DNA of 64,000 nucleotides, taken from positions 19,508-83,507 of the forward strand of contig NZ_LGUR01000205.1 of assembly GCF_001270495.1 (NCBI RefSeq). Reading direction: 5' to 3'. This document shows, one piece after another, positions 26,347-34,379 of the stretch. Both the position numbers and the translations under genes were made by a program. Each line of letters begins with the position of its first letter. The first letter of the stretch is position 1. The notes beneath the pieces are model-generated. The model was not told where the DNA came from. It did not search any database and saw nothing but the letters and a program-made list of their open reading frames with translations. The stretch is from Streptomyces viridochromogenes (GTDB lineage: Bacteria > Actinomycetota > Actinomycetes > Streptomycetales > Streptomycetaceae).

Positions 26347-28455
26347 CTACGCCGCGTGCCGCCCACCCCGTCGGCGTCCCCGTCCCCGTCCGCGCCCGAA
26401 CCTCGTCGCCGGTAGCGCCAGCCCGGCGAGGAGGCCCGCGGCCAGGACGTACGGCCACCAGCCGAGGCCGTTGGTCGTGGCGCTCGCGGTGCGGGGGGCC
26501 GAGGAGGTGAGTGCGTCGGCTGCTGTGTCGGAGGTGGGGGAGGGGCTGGGGGTGACGGCGGTGAGGACGACGTCGTTGCCGTCACCGCCTCGGTAGCTGA
26601 TCCGGTAGGCGGCGTCGTCCAGCTGGAGTTTCGCGCCCTCATCGAGGCCGGTGAAGGTGCCGGTCGTCCTCGCGCGCCCCTGGTGGTCGAGGACGGTGAT
26701 CCTGCGGGGGGAGCCAGATGCGGTGGCGGCGGTCGCGAGGTCCAGGTCGCCGGCCAGGCGGACCGCGCCCGTGACCTTCAACGGGCCGTCGCGCAGGACC
26801 AGCTCGCCCCGCGCCGACTGCGTGTAGTCACCGGAGACCGTCAGGCCGCTCGCGACCACGCCGGCGTTCGTCACCGCTCCCTGCACCCTGCCCTTGCCGG
26901 TCAGGGTTTTCCCCCCGCCCACGCGCAAACCCGAAGTCGACGCGTCCAGACGGGACTTGGCCGACGTGAGCCGGATCGCCCTGCTGCGGGCGAGCGTCGC
27001 GCCGCCGCGCAGGGCGAGGGTGCCCCGCTTGACCGTCGTCGTGCCGGTGTAGGTCACCGCGCCGCCCGTCAGGGTCGTCGTCGCGGTCCCCGACTGCGTG
27101 AGCGACCCGCTGCCGCTGATGCGGGACAGGGACAGGGGCTTGCTCGTGTTGTTCAGGACCAGTGAGCCGTCGTTGACGACCTTGTAGAGGTCGCCGCGCG
27201 TGTAGAGCCCGCCGTCGCCGCCCGGCCTGCCGCTGCCCAGCCGCAGCACGGCACCCTTCTCGACGGTCGTCGAGCCGTCGTAGTACTGCACGGCGGCGAA
27301 GGTGACGTCGTTGCCCCTCGTCCCCTTGACGACGATGTCCCCGGCGCCGGGCGCGGCGAGCGTGTCGTGGAACACGCCGCCGCCGATGGGGGCGCCCAGC
27401 GTCACCGGGCCGTTGTAGTCGAAGGTGAGGAGCGAGCGGGAGCGGGCCGCCAGCAGATTGATGTAGACGGTCTCCGCCGTGCCCGGCATGAAGATCTTGT
27501 TCGTCGTGCCGTCGCCCCACTGGACGTTCGCGCCCTTGATGTTGGTGCCGCGCTTGTTGACGTTCTTGCGCGCCGGGGTCCAGTTCAGAGCCGGGTCGCT
27601 GAGGGAGGGGTTGGTGTCGCCGCCCTGGTCCGACCAGCTGTACTGGCCCGTCAGGATCACCTTGCCGCCCGGTCGGGACTGGACGTTGATGTCGCTGCCG
27701 TACTCGCGCTGGTAGAAGTCCATCCCCATGGTCACGGTCTGGCCCAGCGGGGTGTCCACGGTGTACGTGCCCTGGTTGAGGAGCTTGCGCAGGTTCGGCA
27801 GCGACGTCGCGAACTCCGGGCGTCCCGCGTTCACCTGCGTGCCGTTGTCGATCACCCCGGAGAAGGGGTGGCTGCCCGACAGGTCCCAGGTGCCCCAGAG
27901 GAACCGCGGCTGGGTGATGAGCCCGGAGCCGCTGATCGTGCCCAGGTTGTAGGCGCTCCTCAGCGACAGCCGCAGGGTGCCGTCGACCCGGATGTTGTCC
28001 TGGTTGAGCCGGAATGCCGGGGTGTTGTACGGGAAGTGGCCGATCAGGCCGGTCGTGCCGCCGTTGCCGTACTGCAGGGTCGCCCCGCGCTCGACCGTGA
28101 TCGCCGGCGGGTCCGCGGCGGTCGTCGTGACGTACGGGTGGTTGCCGCCGAGGACGCTCACCTTCTGCCGCTGCCGGGACTTCGGCAGGGTGAAGTCGCT
28201 GTCCCTGGTCAGGACCAGCGTGCCGGTGCCGCGCACGGTGAGCGTGCCCTCGCCGCGGAAGACGCCGTCGTACGTCGTCGTCCCCGACGGCACGGTGACC
28301 ACCGTGTCGCCGCTGAGCGTCACGTCCCGGTCCGCGAGGACGTCGGCGGTCACGTCCCGGCCGGCGGCCGCCGCCGGGGGAGCGGCGAGGGTCAGGGCGG
28401 CCACCGCCGCGAGGGCGCCGACGGCCGCTGCTGTCTTGTGGGTATGACTGCGCAC
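26347..28455 (-). CDS. Secreted beta-strand-repeat surface protein with C-terminal membrane anchor
   Basis: ATG at 28455; 702 residues. A Sec signal peptide (residues ~1-31, ending AAPPAAAAG) is followed by a long repetitive beta-rich region with many short G-x-T/L-x-V strands (GTLTVRGTGTLVLTRDSDFT, GSGSLTQSGTATTTLTGGAV, TVKRGTLALRGGATLARSRA), like the autotransporter-associated beta-strand repeats that build right-handed beta-helices. A Ser/Thr/Pro linker (~640-660) leads to one membrane helix (WWPYVLAAGLLAGLALP) and an Arg-rich tail, so it is probably held at the cell surface. No canonical LPXTG motif. It is divergent from the GH43 gene. It may be a carbohydrate-binding or lyase-like beta-helix; function unknown. 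Confidence 0.75.
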   Translation of the reverse strand: MRSHTHKTAAAVGALAAVAALTLAAPPAAAAGRDVTADVLADRDVTLSGDTVVTVPSGTTTYDGVFRGEGTLTVRGTGTLVLTRDSDFTLPKSRQRQKVSVLGGNHPYVTTTAADPPAITVERGATLQYGNGGTTGLIGHFPYNTPAFRLNQDNIRVDGTLRLSLRSAYNLGTISGSGLITQPRFLWGTWDLSGSHPFSGVIDNGTQVNAGRPEFATSLPNLRKLLNQGTYTVDTPLGQTVTMGMDFYQREYGSDINVQSRPGGKVILTGQYSWSDQGGDTNPSLSDPALNWTPARKNVNKRGTNIKGANVQWGDGTTNKIFMPGTAETVYINLLAARSRSLLTFDYNGPVTLGAPIGGGVFHDTLAAPGAGDIVVKGTRGNDVTFAAVQYYDGSTTVEKGAVLRLGSGRPGGDGGLYTRGDLYKVVNDGSLVLNNTSKPLSLSRISGSGSLTQSGTATTTLTGGAVTYTGTTTVKRGTLALRGGATLARSRAIRLTSAKSRLDASTSGLRVGGGKTLTGKGRVQGAVTNAGVVASGLTVSGDYTQSARGELVLRDGPLKVTGAVRLAGDLDLATAATASGSPRRITVLDHQGRARTTGTFTGLDEGAKLQLDDAAYRISYRGGDGNDVVLTAVTPSPSPTSDTAADALTSSAPRTASATTNGLGWWPYVLAAGLLAGLALPATRFGRGRGRGRRRGGRHAA

Positions 28456-28507
28456 GTCATCGGAGACGGGCGGGGAGGGCGCCGATAACAGAAAATCGCG
28501 GCTTTTT

Positions 28508-28521
28508 GGAAAGCGCTCTCC
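28508..28521. promoter_or_regulatory. Operator-like palindrome GGAAAGCGCTCTCC in a divergent promoter
   Basis: Lies in the 200-base gap between the divergent beta-strand-repeat gene and the GH43 gene, with AAAGCGCT as core. Same type as 11757, 32948 and 33004. Confidence 0.6.
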
Positions 28522-28655
28522 CCGTCACGTCGAACCCGTTGACCTCCTGGTTCCACACCCTTACCTTTTCGGCGTTCGTAATAACAGATCATGTCCGTCA
28601 TTTCGAACAGCCCCCCTCGAACAACTCCCCCCTGAGAACCCGAGAGGCAGTCCGC

Positions 28656-29777
28656 ATGAGCCGCGCAGACGACCTGCCCCAAGCTCCTGAACTCCCCCAA
28701 GCCCCTCAAGTCCCCAGTCGCAGACTGCTGCTGAAGGGCGCCGCGGCCGCCGGCGCCCTGACCGCGGCCTCCGCCCTCCCCGGTGTCGCCCACGCCGCAC
28801 CCCCGAAGGCGGCCCCCTTCGTGAACCCCCTCGTCCAGCAGCGCGCCGACCCCCACATCAACCGCCACACCGACGGCTTCTACTACTTCACGGCCACCGC
28901 CCCCGAGTACGACCGCCTCATCCTGCGCCGCTCCCGCACGCTGAACGGCCTGACCACGGCCGCCGAGTCGGTCATCTGGCGGGCCCACGCCACCGGCGAC
29001 ATGGGCGCGCACATCTGGGCGCCGGAACTGCACCGCATCGGCGGCAAGTGGTACATCTACTTCGCCTCCGCGCCCGCCGAGGACGTGTGGAAGATCCGGA
29101 TCTGGGTCCTGGAGAACTCCCACCCCAACCCCTTCAAGGGCACCTGGGTGGAGCGGGGCCAGGTCAAGACCGCCTGGGAGACCTTCTCCCTCGACGCCAC
29201 CACCTTCACCCACCGCGGCACCCGCTACCTCTGCTGGGCGCAGCACGAACCCGGGCAGGACAACAACACCGGGCTCTTCCTGTCCGAGATGGCCAACCCG
29301 TGGACCCTGACAGGACCTCAGATCCGCTTGTCCACCCCGGAGTACGACTGGGAGTGCGTGGGCTTCAAGGTCAACGAGGGCCCGTACGCCCTCAAGCGCA
29401 ACGGCCGCATCTTCCTCACCTACTCGGCCTCCGCCACCGACCACCACTACTGCGTCGGCATGCTGACCGCCGACGCGGACAGCAACCTGATGGACCCGGC
29501 CAGTTGGGCCAAGTCCCCGACCCCGGTGTTCACCAGCAACGACACCACCAAGCAGTACGGCCCCGGCCACAACTGCTTCACCGTCGCCGAGGACGGCCGC
29601 AGTGACGTCCTCGTCTACCACGCCCGCCAGTACAAGGAGATCGTCGGCGACCCGCTGAACGACCCCAACCGCCACACCCGCATCCAGAAGCTCGGCTGGA
29701 ACCCGGACGGCACCCCGAACTTCGGCATACCCGTGGCCGACGCCACCGCCGCGACCGTGAAGGAGAGTGCCGGATGA
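28656..29777 (+). CDS. Secreted GH43-family glycosidase (arabinofuranosidase/arabinanase type)
   Basis: ATG at 28656 (GAGAGG upstream) is chosen; the frame from 28506 has no signal. 373 residues with Tat signal SRRLLLKGAAAAGALTAASA. The GH43 propeller is shown by RADPHINRHTDGFYYFTATA (catalytic-base Asp in ADP), MGAHIWAPELHRIGGKWYIY (blade with the pKa-modulating region), and WECVGFKVNEGPYALKRNGR (acid Glu in NEGP). Ends in a blade with GPGHNCF. Most similar in outline to extracellular alpha-L-arabinofuranosidases. It is translationally coupled (ATGA) to the GH43_24-like gene, so the pair likely trims arabinan/arabinogalactan side chains. Confidence 0.87.
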   Translation: MSRADDLPQAPELPQAPQVPSRRLLLKGAAAAGALTAASALPGVAHAAPPKAAPFVNPLVQQRADPHINRHTDGFYYFTATAPEYDRLILRRSRTLNGLTTAAESVIWRAHATGDMGAHIWAPELHRIGGKWYIYFASAPAEDVWKIRIWVLENSHPNPFKGTWVERGQVKTAWETFSLDATTFTHRGTRYLCWAQHEPGQDNNTGLFLSEMANPWTLTGPQIRLSTPEYDWECVGFKVNEGPYALKRNGRIFLTYSASATDHHYCVGMLTADADSNLMDPASWAKSPTPVFTSNDTTKQYGPGHNCFTVAEDGRSDVLVYHARQYKEIVGDPLNDPNRHTRIQKLGWNPDGTPNFGIPVADATAATVKESAG

Positions 29778-31189
29778 CGAGACGTGCGTACGCGGTCCTG
29801 CTCGCCCTCTGTCTGGCCCTGGCCGGCGCCCTCGCCACCGCGGGACCGGCGCAGGCGGCACCGCAGACCGTCACCAACGGCACCCAGTTCACCGACCTCT
29901 CCGGCAACCCCGTGCACGCCCATGGCGGCGGGGTCATCAAGGTCGGCTCGTACTACTACTGGTTCGGTGAGCACCGCAACAGCGACAACACCTTCCGGTA
30001 CGTGGACGCCTACCGCTCCACCGACCTGAAGAACTGGGAGTTCAGGAACCACGTCCTGACCCAGTCCAGCGCCGCCGAGCTGGCCACCGCCAACATCGAG
30101 CGCCCGAAGGTCATGTACAACGCCTCCACCGGCAAGTTCGTCATGTGGATGCACAAGGAGAACGGCAGCGACTACAGCGAGGCCCGCGCCGCCGTCGCCG
30201 TCTCCGACACCGTCGACGGCAACTACACCTGGCAGGGCAGCTTCCGCCCGCTCGGCCAGCACATGTCCCGCGACATCACGGTGTTCGTCGACACCGACGG
30301 AACCGGCTACATGGCCTCGGCCGCCCGCGAGAACTACGACCTCCAGATCTACCGTCTGACCAGCGACTACACCGGCATCGCGGCCCTCGTCGCGGACCCC
30401 TGGCACGGCGGCCACCGCGAGGCCCCCGCCCTGTTCAAGCGGAACGGCGTCTACTTCATGCTGACGTCGGGCGCGACCGGCTGGAACCCCAACCAGCAGC
30501 AGTACGCCACGGCCACCAGCATCGCGGGCCCGTGGACCGCGATGAAGAACATCGGCGACTCCACGACGTACGGCTCGCAGACCGCGTACGTCCTTCCCGT
30601 GCAGGGCACTTCGACCACCTCGTACCTCTACCTGGGCGACCGCTGGGGCAACTCCTTCGGCGGCACCGTCAACGACTCCCGCTACGTCTGGCTGCCGCTG
30701 ACCTTCCCCTCCTCGACCTCGATGTCCATGTCCTGGTCCCCGGAGGTCACCATCGACACGGCCACCGGCTCGGTCAGCGGGACCAGCGCCACGTACAACA
30801 CGCTGATCGCCCGGAACTCGTCCAAGTGCGCCGACGTGACCAGCCAGTCGCTGTGGCAGGGCGCCCAGATCAAGCAGTACGACTGCAACGGCGGCAACAA
30901 CCAGAAGTACTGGTTCAAGTCGGTGGGCAGCGGCTACTACCAGCTGCTGGTCCGGAACAGCTCCCTGTGCGTGCAGGAGAACGCGAACACGGTGACCCAG
31001 GAGAACTGCAACGCCTCCTCGACCAGCCAGCAGTGGTCGGTGACCACCACCGGCTCCTACGTGAACATCAAGTCCCGCGCGACCGGGGAGTGCCTGGACG
31101 TGAACGGCGCGTCCACCGCCAACGCCGCCGCGATCATCACGTACACGTGCAACGGCGCGACGAACCAGCAGTGGACGCGCGGAACATGA
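29774..31189 (+). CDS. Secreted GH43_24-like exo-beta-1,3-galactanase with C-terminal ricin-type (CBM13) lectin
   Basis: ATG at 29774 overlaps the preceding stop by ATGA; 471 residues. Sec signal (LLALCLALAGALATAGPAQA). The propeller starts VHAHGGGVIKVGSYYYWFGE, where other GH43 enzymes have the catalytic Asp; its absence is typical of subfamily 24 exo-beta-1,3-galactanases. Glu residues in NIERPKVMYN and GHREAPALF are conserved. Residues ~340-471 form a beta-trefoil ricin domain with the QxW-type ends NNQKYW, TSQQW and TNQQW. The enzyme should release galactose from beta-1,3-galactan main chains of type II arabinogalactan, by-passing side groups; the lectin module probably holds the polymer. 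Assignment to subfamily 24 is from recalled pattern, not a search. Confidence 0.82.
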   Translation: MTRRAYAVLLALCLALAGALATAGPAQAAPQTVTNGTQFTDLSGNPVHAHGGGVIKVGSYYYWFGEHRNSDNTFRYVDAYRSTDLKNWEFRNHVLTQSSAAELATANIERPKVMYNASTGKFVMWMHKENGSDYSEARAAVAVSDTVDGNYTWQGSFRPLGQHMSRDITVFVDTDGTGYMASAARENYDLQIYRLTSDYTGIAALVADPWHGGHREAPALFKRNGVYFMLTSGATGWNPNQQQYATATSIAGPWTAMKNIGDSTTYGSQTAYVLPVQGTSTTSYLYLGDRWGNSFGGTVNDSRYVWLPLTFPSSTSMSMSWSPEVTIDTATGSVSGTSATYNTLIARNSSKCADVTSQSLWQGAQIKQYDCNGGNNQKYWFKSVGSGYYQLLVRNSSLCVQENANTVTQENCNASSTSQQWSVTTTGSYVNIKSRATGECLDVNGASTANAAAIITYTCNGATNQQWTRGT

Positions 31190-31196
31190 GGAGCCG

Positions 31197-32861
31197 TCAG
31201 GCGAGCAGGTCGATCGCGTCGATCGCCGTGCCCGCGCTGAGATAGCCCGTCGTCCCCGAACCGCTCACCACGTCGATCTTCAGCACGTTGTACTGGCCGG
31301 TGTCCGTCTGCCAGGCGGACGCCGGCACGCTGTACGTGAACGTGTGGTTGTTGCCGCGGTAGGAACCGTTCGTCAGCGACCGGGTGTTCGGCTGCGTGGG
31401 CGGGGAGGGGATGGCGGACGTCCAGTTGCCGTTGACGGACACCTGGGGGCGGCCGTTGGCGTACGCCGTCGTCACCCCGATCCGCAGGGTGTGCGCGGCC
31501 GCCGCCTGGGCCGCCGTCAGCTTGAAGTACACCAGGATCCCGCTGTTGACGTCCTTCCAGAGGTAGCAGGGGAAGGACGCCGTCTCGTTGTTGCCGATCA
31601 CCACGTTGCCGGTCCAGGAGGCGGCCCGGACGTCCGAGGGGTGCGCATACGTCATCAGGTCGGCGTTCTTGAAGCCGCTCGGCGCGCCGTTCCAGTCGCC
31701 GATCCGCCAGATCGCGGTGGCGTTGCTCGGGTCGTTCGAGGAGGGGATGGCGATCGTGTTGAGGGTGGTCGTGCCGCCGGCGGTGACCGTCACCGACCCC
31801 GTGTACACGGCGAGTTCGCCCTTGAAGACGGTCAGGGTGTACGTCCCCGGCAGCACACCCCCGATCGAGAAGAAGCCGTCCGACGAGCGCGCCGAACCCC
31901 AGTACTGGGCCGTCGAGTTGGCGATGCCGACCGTGTACGGGTAGGCCGTGTTCCGCCCGGAGATCCCGACCCCGGCCACCTTGCCGCGCCCGCTCGCGCC
32001 GACGTACCCGGACATGCCGAGCGAGTCCGCCCACGAGGTGGTGAGCGTGCCGGGGAACAGCGACGAGGAGGGTGCCCCGCCGTCGGTGAGGGCGATGACG
32101 TACGGGCCCTGGAGGCCGAAGCGCTGGGCCTCGGTCTGGTTCTGGCCGTAGTACAGGATCTCGTACAGGCCGCCGCCGTCCGCGCTCTGGTGCCGCAGCA
32201 GCGAGCGGTAGAACGGGCCGCCGGACGCCTTCTCGTGGTTGCTGCGCACGATCCACAGGCCGACGTTGCCGGTCTTCCAGCCGATGTAGTCGTAGTCCAT
32301 CACCCGCAGCTTGGAGTAGTGCTTCGAGCGGGTCTGGCCGTCGGACTTCGCGAAGACGTCGGAGGCTTCGATGGTGCTGTTCGTGTACGTGTAGGAGTCG
32401 GGCTCGTCGTTGAGGAACAGGCCCTTCTTCACGCGCAGGATGTAGCGGGTCGCGGAGACCGACGTGTCGGCCTTGTTGGTCCACAGGTAGATGTTGTTCT
32501 CGCCGCTGCGGGCCGCGTAGTAGTGCCGCAGCGTGCCGTAGGCGACCGAGATCAGGATCGTCGTGCCCGACTGCCTGATGGACACGGTGGAGCTGCCGAG
32601 GCCGGACTCGATGTGCGAGTTCATGCCGCCGTAGCCCTGGTACTCCGTGCCGCGGTAGACCAGCGAGGTCAGGTCGCCGTTGGACTTGCTGACCTTGAAG
32701 ACGAGGTTGGCGCCGGTGTTGACGACGTAGTTCGAGCCGTCGTCACTCCAGCCGAAGGCCGCGGCGGAGGCCGTGCCGCTCAGCGCGGCCGTGCCTGCGG
32801 CGGCCGCGGTGCCGAGTACGAAGGTGCGGCGTCGGACCGGTCTGTTGGCGGATCCGGACAT
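31197..32861 (-). CDS. Secreted rhamnogalacturonan endolyase, PL4
   Basis: ATG at 32861; 554 residues. Tat signal RRRTFVLGTAAAAGTAALSG. Three PL4 domains can be followed: a beta-sandwich catalytic part (to ~300) with SKHYSKL and the SNHEKASGGPFYRSLLRHQ segment that holds the conserved His, an FN3-like domain (VLPGTYTLTVFKGELAVYTG, ~330-385), and a C-terminal jelly-roll (IWRIGDWNGAPSGFKNADLM onward). PL4 enzymes cleave the Rha-GalA backbone of rhamnogalacturonan I by beta-elimination. It converges on the galactanase gene with a gap of only 7 bases, and is divergent from the CE12 esterase gene, with which it shares a control region. Confidence 0.9.
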   Translation of the reverse strand: MSGSANRPVRRRTFVLGTAAAAGTAALSGTASAAAFGWSDDGSNYVVNTGANLVFKVSKSNGDLTSLVYRGTEYQGYGGMNSHIESGLGSSTVSIRQSGTTILISVAYGTLRHYYAARSGENNIYLWTNKADTSVSATRYILRVKKGLFLNDEPDSYTYTNSTIEASDVFAKSDGQTRSKHYSKLRVMDYDYIGWKTGNVGLWIVRSNHEKASGGPFYRSLLRHQSADGGGLYEILYYGQNQTEAQRFGLQGPYVIALTDGGAPSSSLFPGTLTTSWADSLGMSGYVGASGRGKVAGVGISGRNTAYPYTVGIANSTAQYWGSARSSDGFFSIGGVLPGTYTLTVFKGELAVYTGSVTVTAGGTTTLNTIAIPSSNDPSNATAIWRIGDWNGAPSGFKNADLMTYAHPSDVRAASWTGNVVIGNNETASFPCYLWKDVNSGILVYFKLTAAQAAAAHTLRIGVTTAYANGRPQVSVNGNWTSAIPSPPTQPNTRSLTNGSYRGNNHTFTYSVPASAWQTDTGQYNVLKIDVVSGSGTTGYLSAGTAIDAIDLLA

Positions 32862-32947
32862 GGGGGTGCCTCCTTCGAGAGGTCTGTGGGGGTGGTGGTG
32901 AGGGGGTGGTGCGGGTGAGAGCGAGGGTGACAGTTGAATCGATTTCG

Positions 32948-32961
32948 CGAAAGGGCTTTCG
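32948..32961. promoter_or_regulatory. Operator-like palindrome CGAAAGGGCTTTCG upstream of PL4
   Basis: Palindrome except for the two central bases; 87 bases before the PL4 start. It is paired with a second site 42 bases further on (33004), in the divergent PL4/CE12 promoter. Confidence 0.6.
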
Positions 32962-33003
32962 TGACGGAGAAGTTGGCAGTCTTATGAAATCGGGCCTAGG
33001 TCT

Positions 33004-33017
33004 AGAAAGCGCTTGCG
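33004..33017. promoter_or_regulatory. Operator-like site AGAAAGCGCTTGCG upstream of CE12
   Basis: Contains the perfect core AAGCGCTT, 53 bases before the CE12 start. Same family as 28508 and 11757. Confidence 0.6.
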
Positions 33018-33069
33018 GAACCGGGTACGGTCCAGCGCCAGACCTTGTCGTCTGTGGAGGAGCCGACGA

Positions 33070-34146
33070 ATGAGACGTTTCAACCTCGCCGTCCTGGCGG
33101 CGGTGACGCTGAGCACCGGCCTGTCCGCCGTACCGGCCCAGGCGCACGGGTCGTACGACGGCCGGCGCCCCCTCGGCCTCGCCGACTGCACCGCCACCGC
33201 CTGCCACTTCGACGTCCCGCCCGGCACGTACGACGTGAAGGTCCTCCTCGGCGGCGAGGCCGCGTCCAGCACGAGCGTCACCGGCGAGACGCGCCGCGCC
33301 CTGCTCCCCGAGACGGCCGCCCCGGCCGGCGAGCGTGTCTCCCGCAGCTTCACCGTGAACGTCCGCACGCCGGAGGGCGAGCCGACGGGCCCCGCAGGGA
33401 CCCCCGGCCTGGACCTCGTCCTCGGCGGCTCGGCGCCCGCACTCGCCGACATCAGGGTCACCCCGGCCCGGCACTCCCGCCAGATCTTCCTCGTCGGTGA
33501 CTCCACGGTCTGCGACCAGCCCGGCGACCCGTACTCCGGCTGGGGCCAGCAGCTGCCGCAGTACCTCCGCAAGGGCGTGTCCGTCGCCAACTACGCCGAC
33601 TCCGGCGAGAGTACGGTCACCTACTTGGGGAACCCGCAGCTCTGGGCCACCGTCCAGCCGCAGATCCGCCGCGGCGACCTGGTCCTGATCCAGCTCGCCC
33701 ACAACGACAAGACGACCGACGAGGCGACGTACCGCGCCAACCTGGAGGCGCTGGTGGCGGGCGTGCGCGAGAAGCGCGGCGAGCCCGTCCTCGTCACCCC
33801 GATCGTGCGCCGCTGGTTCAACGCCGACGGCACGCTCAACAACGGCACGGCCCTGCTGGTGAACGGCCTGGGCGTGGACCATCCGGCCGTCATCCGCTCG
33901 ATCGCCGCCGCCGAGGACGTCCCGCTGATCGACCTGACGGCGAAGACGAAGGCGGTGGTGGAGTCCCTGGGCGTCGAGGCATCCAAGGCGCTGTACCTCT
34001 ACAACGAGAAGCGGGACAACACCCACACCTCGGTGCACGGCGCCACGGTGTACGCGGGCCTGGTCCGCGACGAACTCTTCGCTCAGCATCTGGTGCCAGG
34101 ACCTGTCTTTCGGCCCGGCCCGACCTTGCCCGACGGCACCTCTTGA
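33070..34146 (+). CDS. Secreted rhamnogalacturonan acetylesterase, CE12 (SGNH hydrolase)
   Basis: ATG at 33070 with GGAGGAG seven bases upstream; 358 residues. Sec signal (MRRFNLAVLAAVTLSTGLSA). Residues ~30-130 are an N-terminal beta-sandwich; the SGNH domain follows with FLVGDSTVCD (nucleophile Ser145), GWGQQL, LAHND and DNTHTSVHG (Asp316 and His319). The enzyme deacetylates GalA in rhamnogalacturonan so that the PL4 lyase can work. The native end seems to have been replaced: the last 16 residues (PGPVFRPGPTLPDGTS) and stop codon are encoded inside a MITE-like palindromic element at 34096-34290. This lies after the catalytic His, so activity may survive. Confidence 0.9.
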   Translation: MRRFNLAVLAAVTLSTGLSAVPAQAHGSYDGRRPLGLADCTATACHFDVPPGTYDVKVLLGGEAASSTSVTGETRRALLPETAAPAGERVSRSFTVNVRTPEGEPTGPAGTPGLDLVLGGSAPALADIRVTPARHSRQIFLVGDSTVCDQPGDPYSGWGQQLPQYLRKGVSVANYADSGESTVTYLGNPQLWATVQPQIRRGDLVLIQLAHNDKTTDEATYRANLEALVAGVREKRGEPVLVTPIVRRWFNADGTLNNGTALLVNGLGVDHPAVIRSIAAAEDVPLIDLTAKTKAVVESLGVEASKALYLYNEKRDNTHTSVHGATVYAGLVRDELFAQHLVPGPVFRPGPTLPDGTS

Positions 34147-34290
34147 ACCAGGGTGAGCGGGGTCTGGTGCGCGTAGCTGCAAGGCGGAGGAGGGAGTCGA
34201 CGCGATGGGGGAGTCGGCGACCGACGACAAACGCGGCAGATGTGCGTGCCAGACCCCGCGACCAGGGCTGGGCCGAAAGACAGGCCCTGG
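34096..34290. mobile_element. MITE-like nested palindromic element inserted in the 3' end of the CE12 gene
   Basis: The outer 26-base arms (34096-34121 and 34265-34290) are inverted repeats with 24 of 26 pairs. The inner arms GCGGGGTCTGGTGCGC (34157-34172) and 34244-34259 are inverted with 14 of 16 pairs. About 195 bases in total, no coding capacity. I recall similar short elements dispersed between Streptomyces genes, but cannot verify copy number here. No target-site duplication was found by eye. Confidence 0.65.
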
Positions 34291-34313
34291 GCCTGGTGCG
34301 GGTGGGATGAACC

Positions 34314-34349
34314 CCTGGGGCGTTCCGACCGGAACCGGGGCGCCCCAGG
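34314..34349 (+). terminator. Hairpin after the CE12 gene
   Basis: CCTGGGGCG (34314-34322) pairs with CGCCCCAGG (34341-34349) around an 18-base loop that has further GGAACC/GTTCC pairing. Lies between CE12 and the DUF2264 gene; probable terminator. Confidence 0.55.
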
Positions 34350-34379
34350 TCTGAACCAAGCCGGCGAGAAAGAGAACCG

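Noticed and set aside
34096..34290. attL/attR-like site or integrated element boundary
   Set aside because: No tRNA, integrase or gene-content change nearby; nested inverted repeats fit a MITE better.
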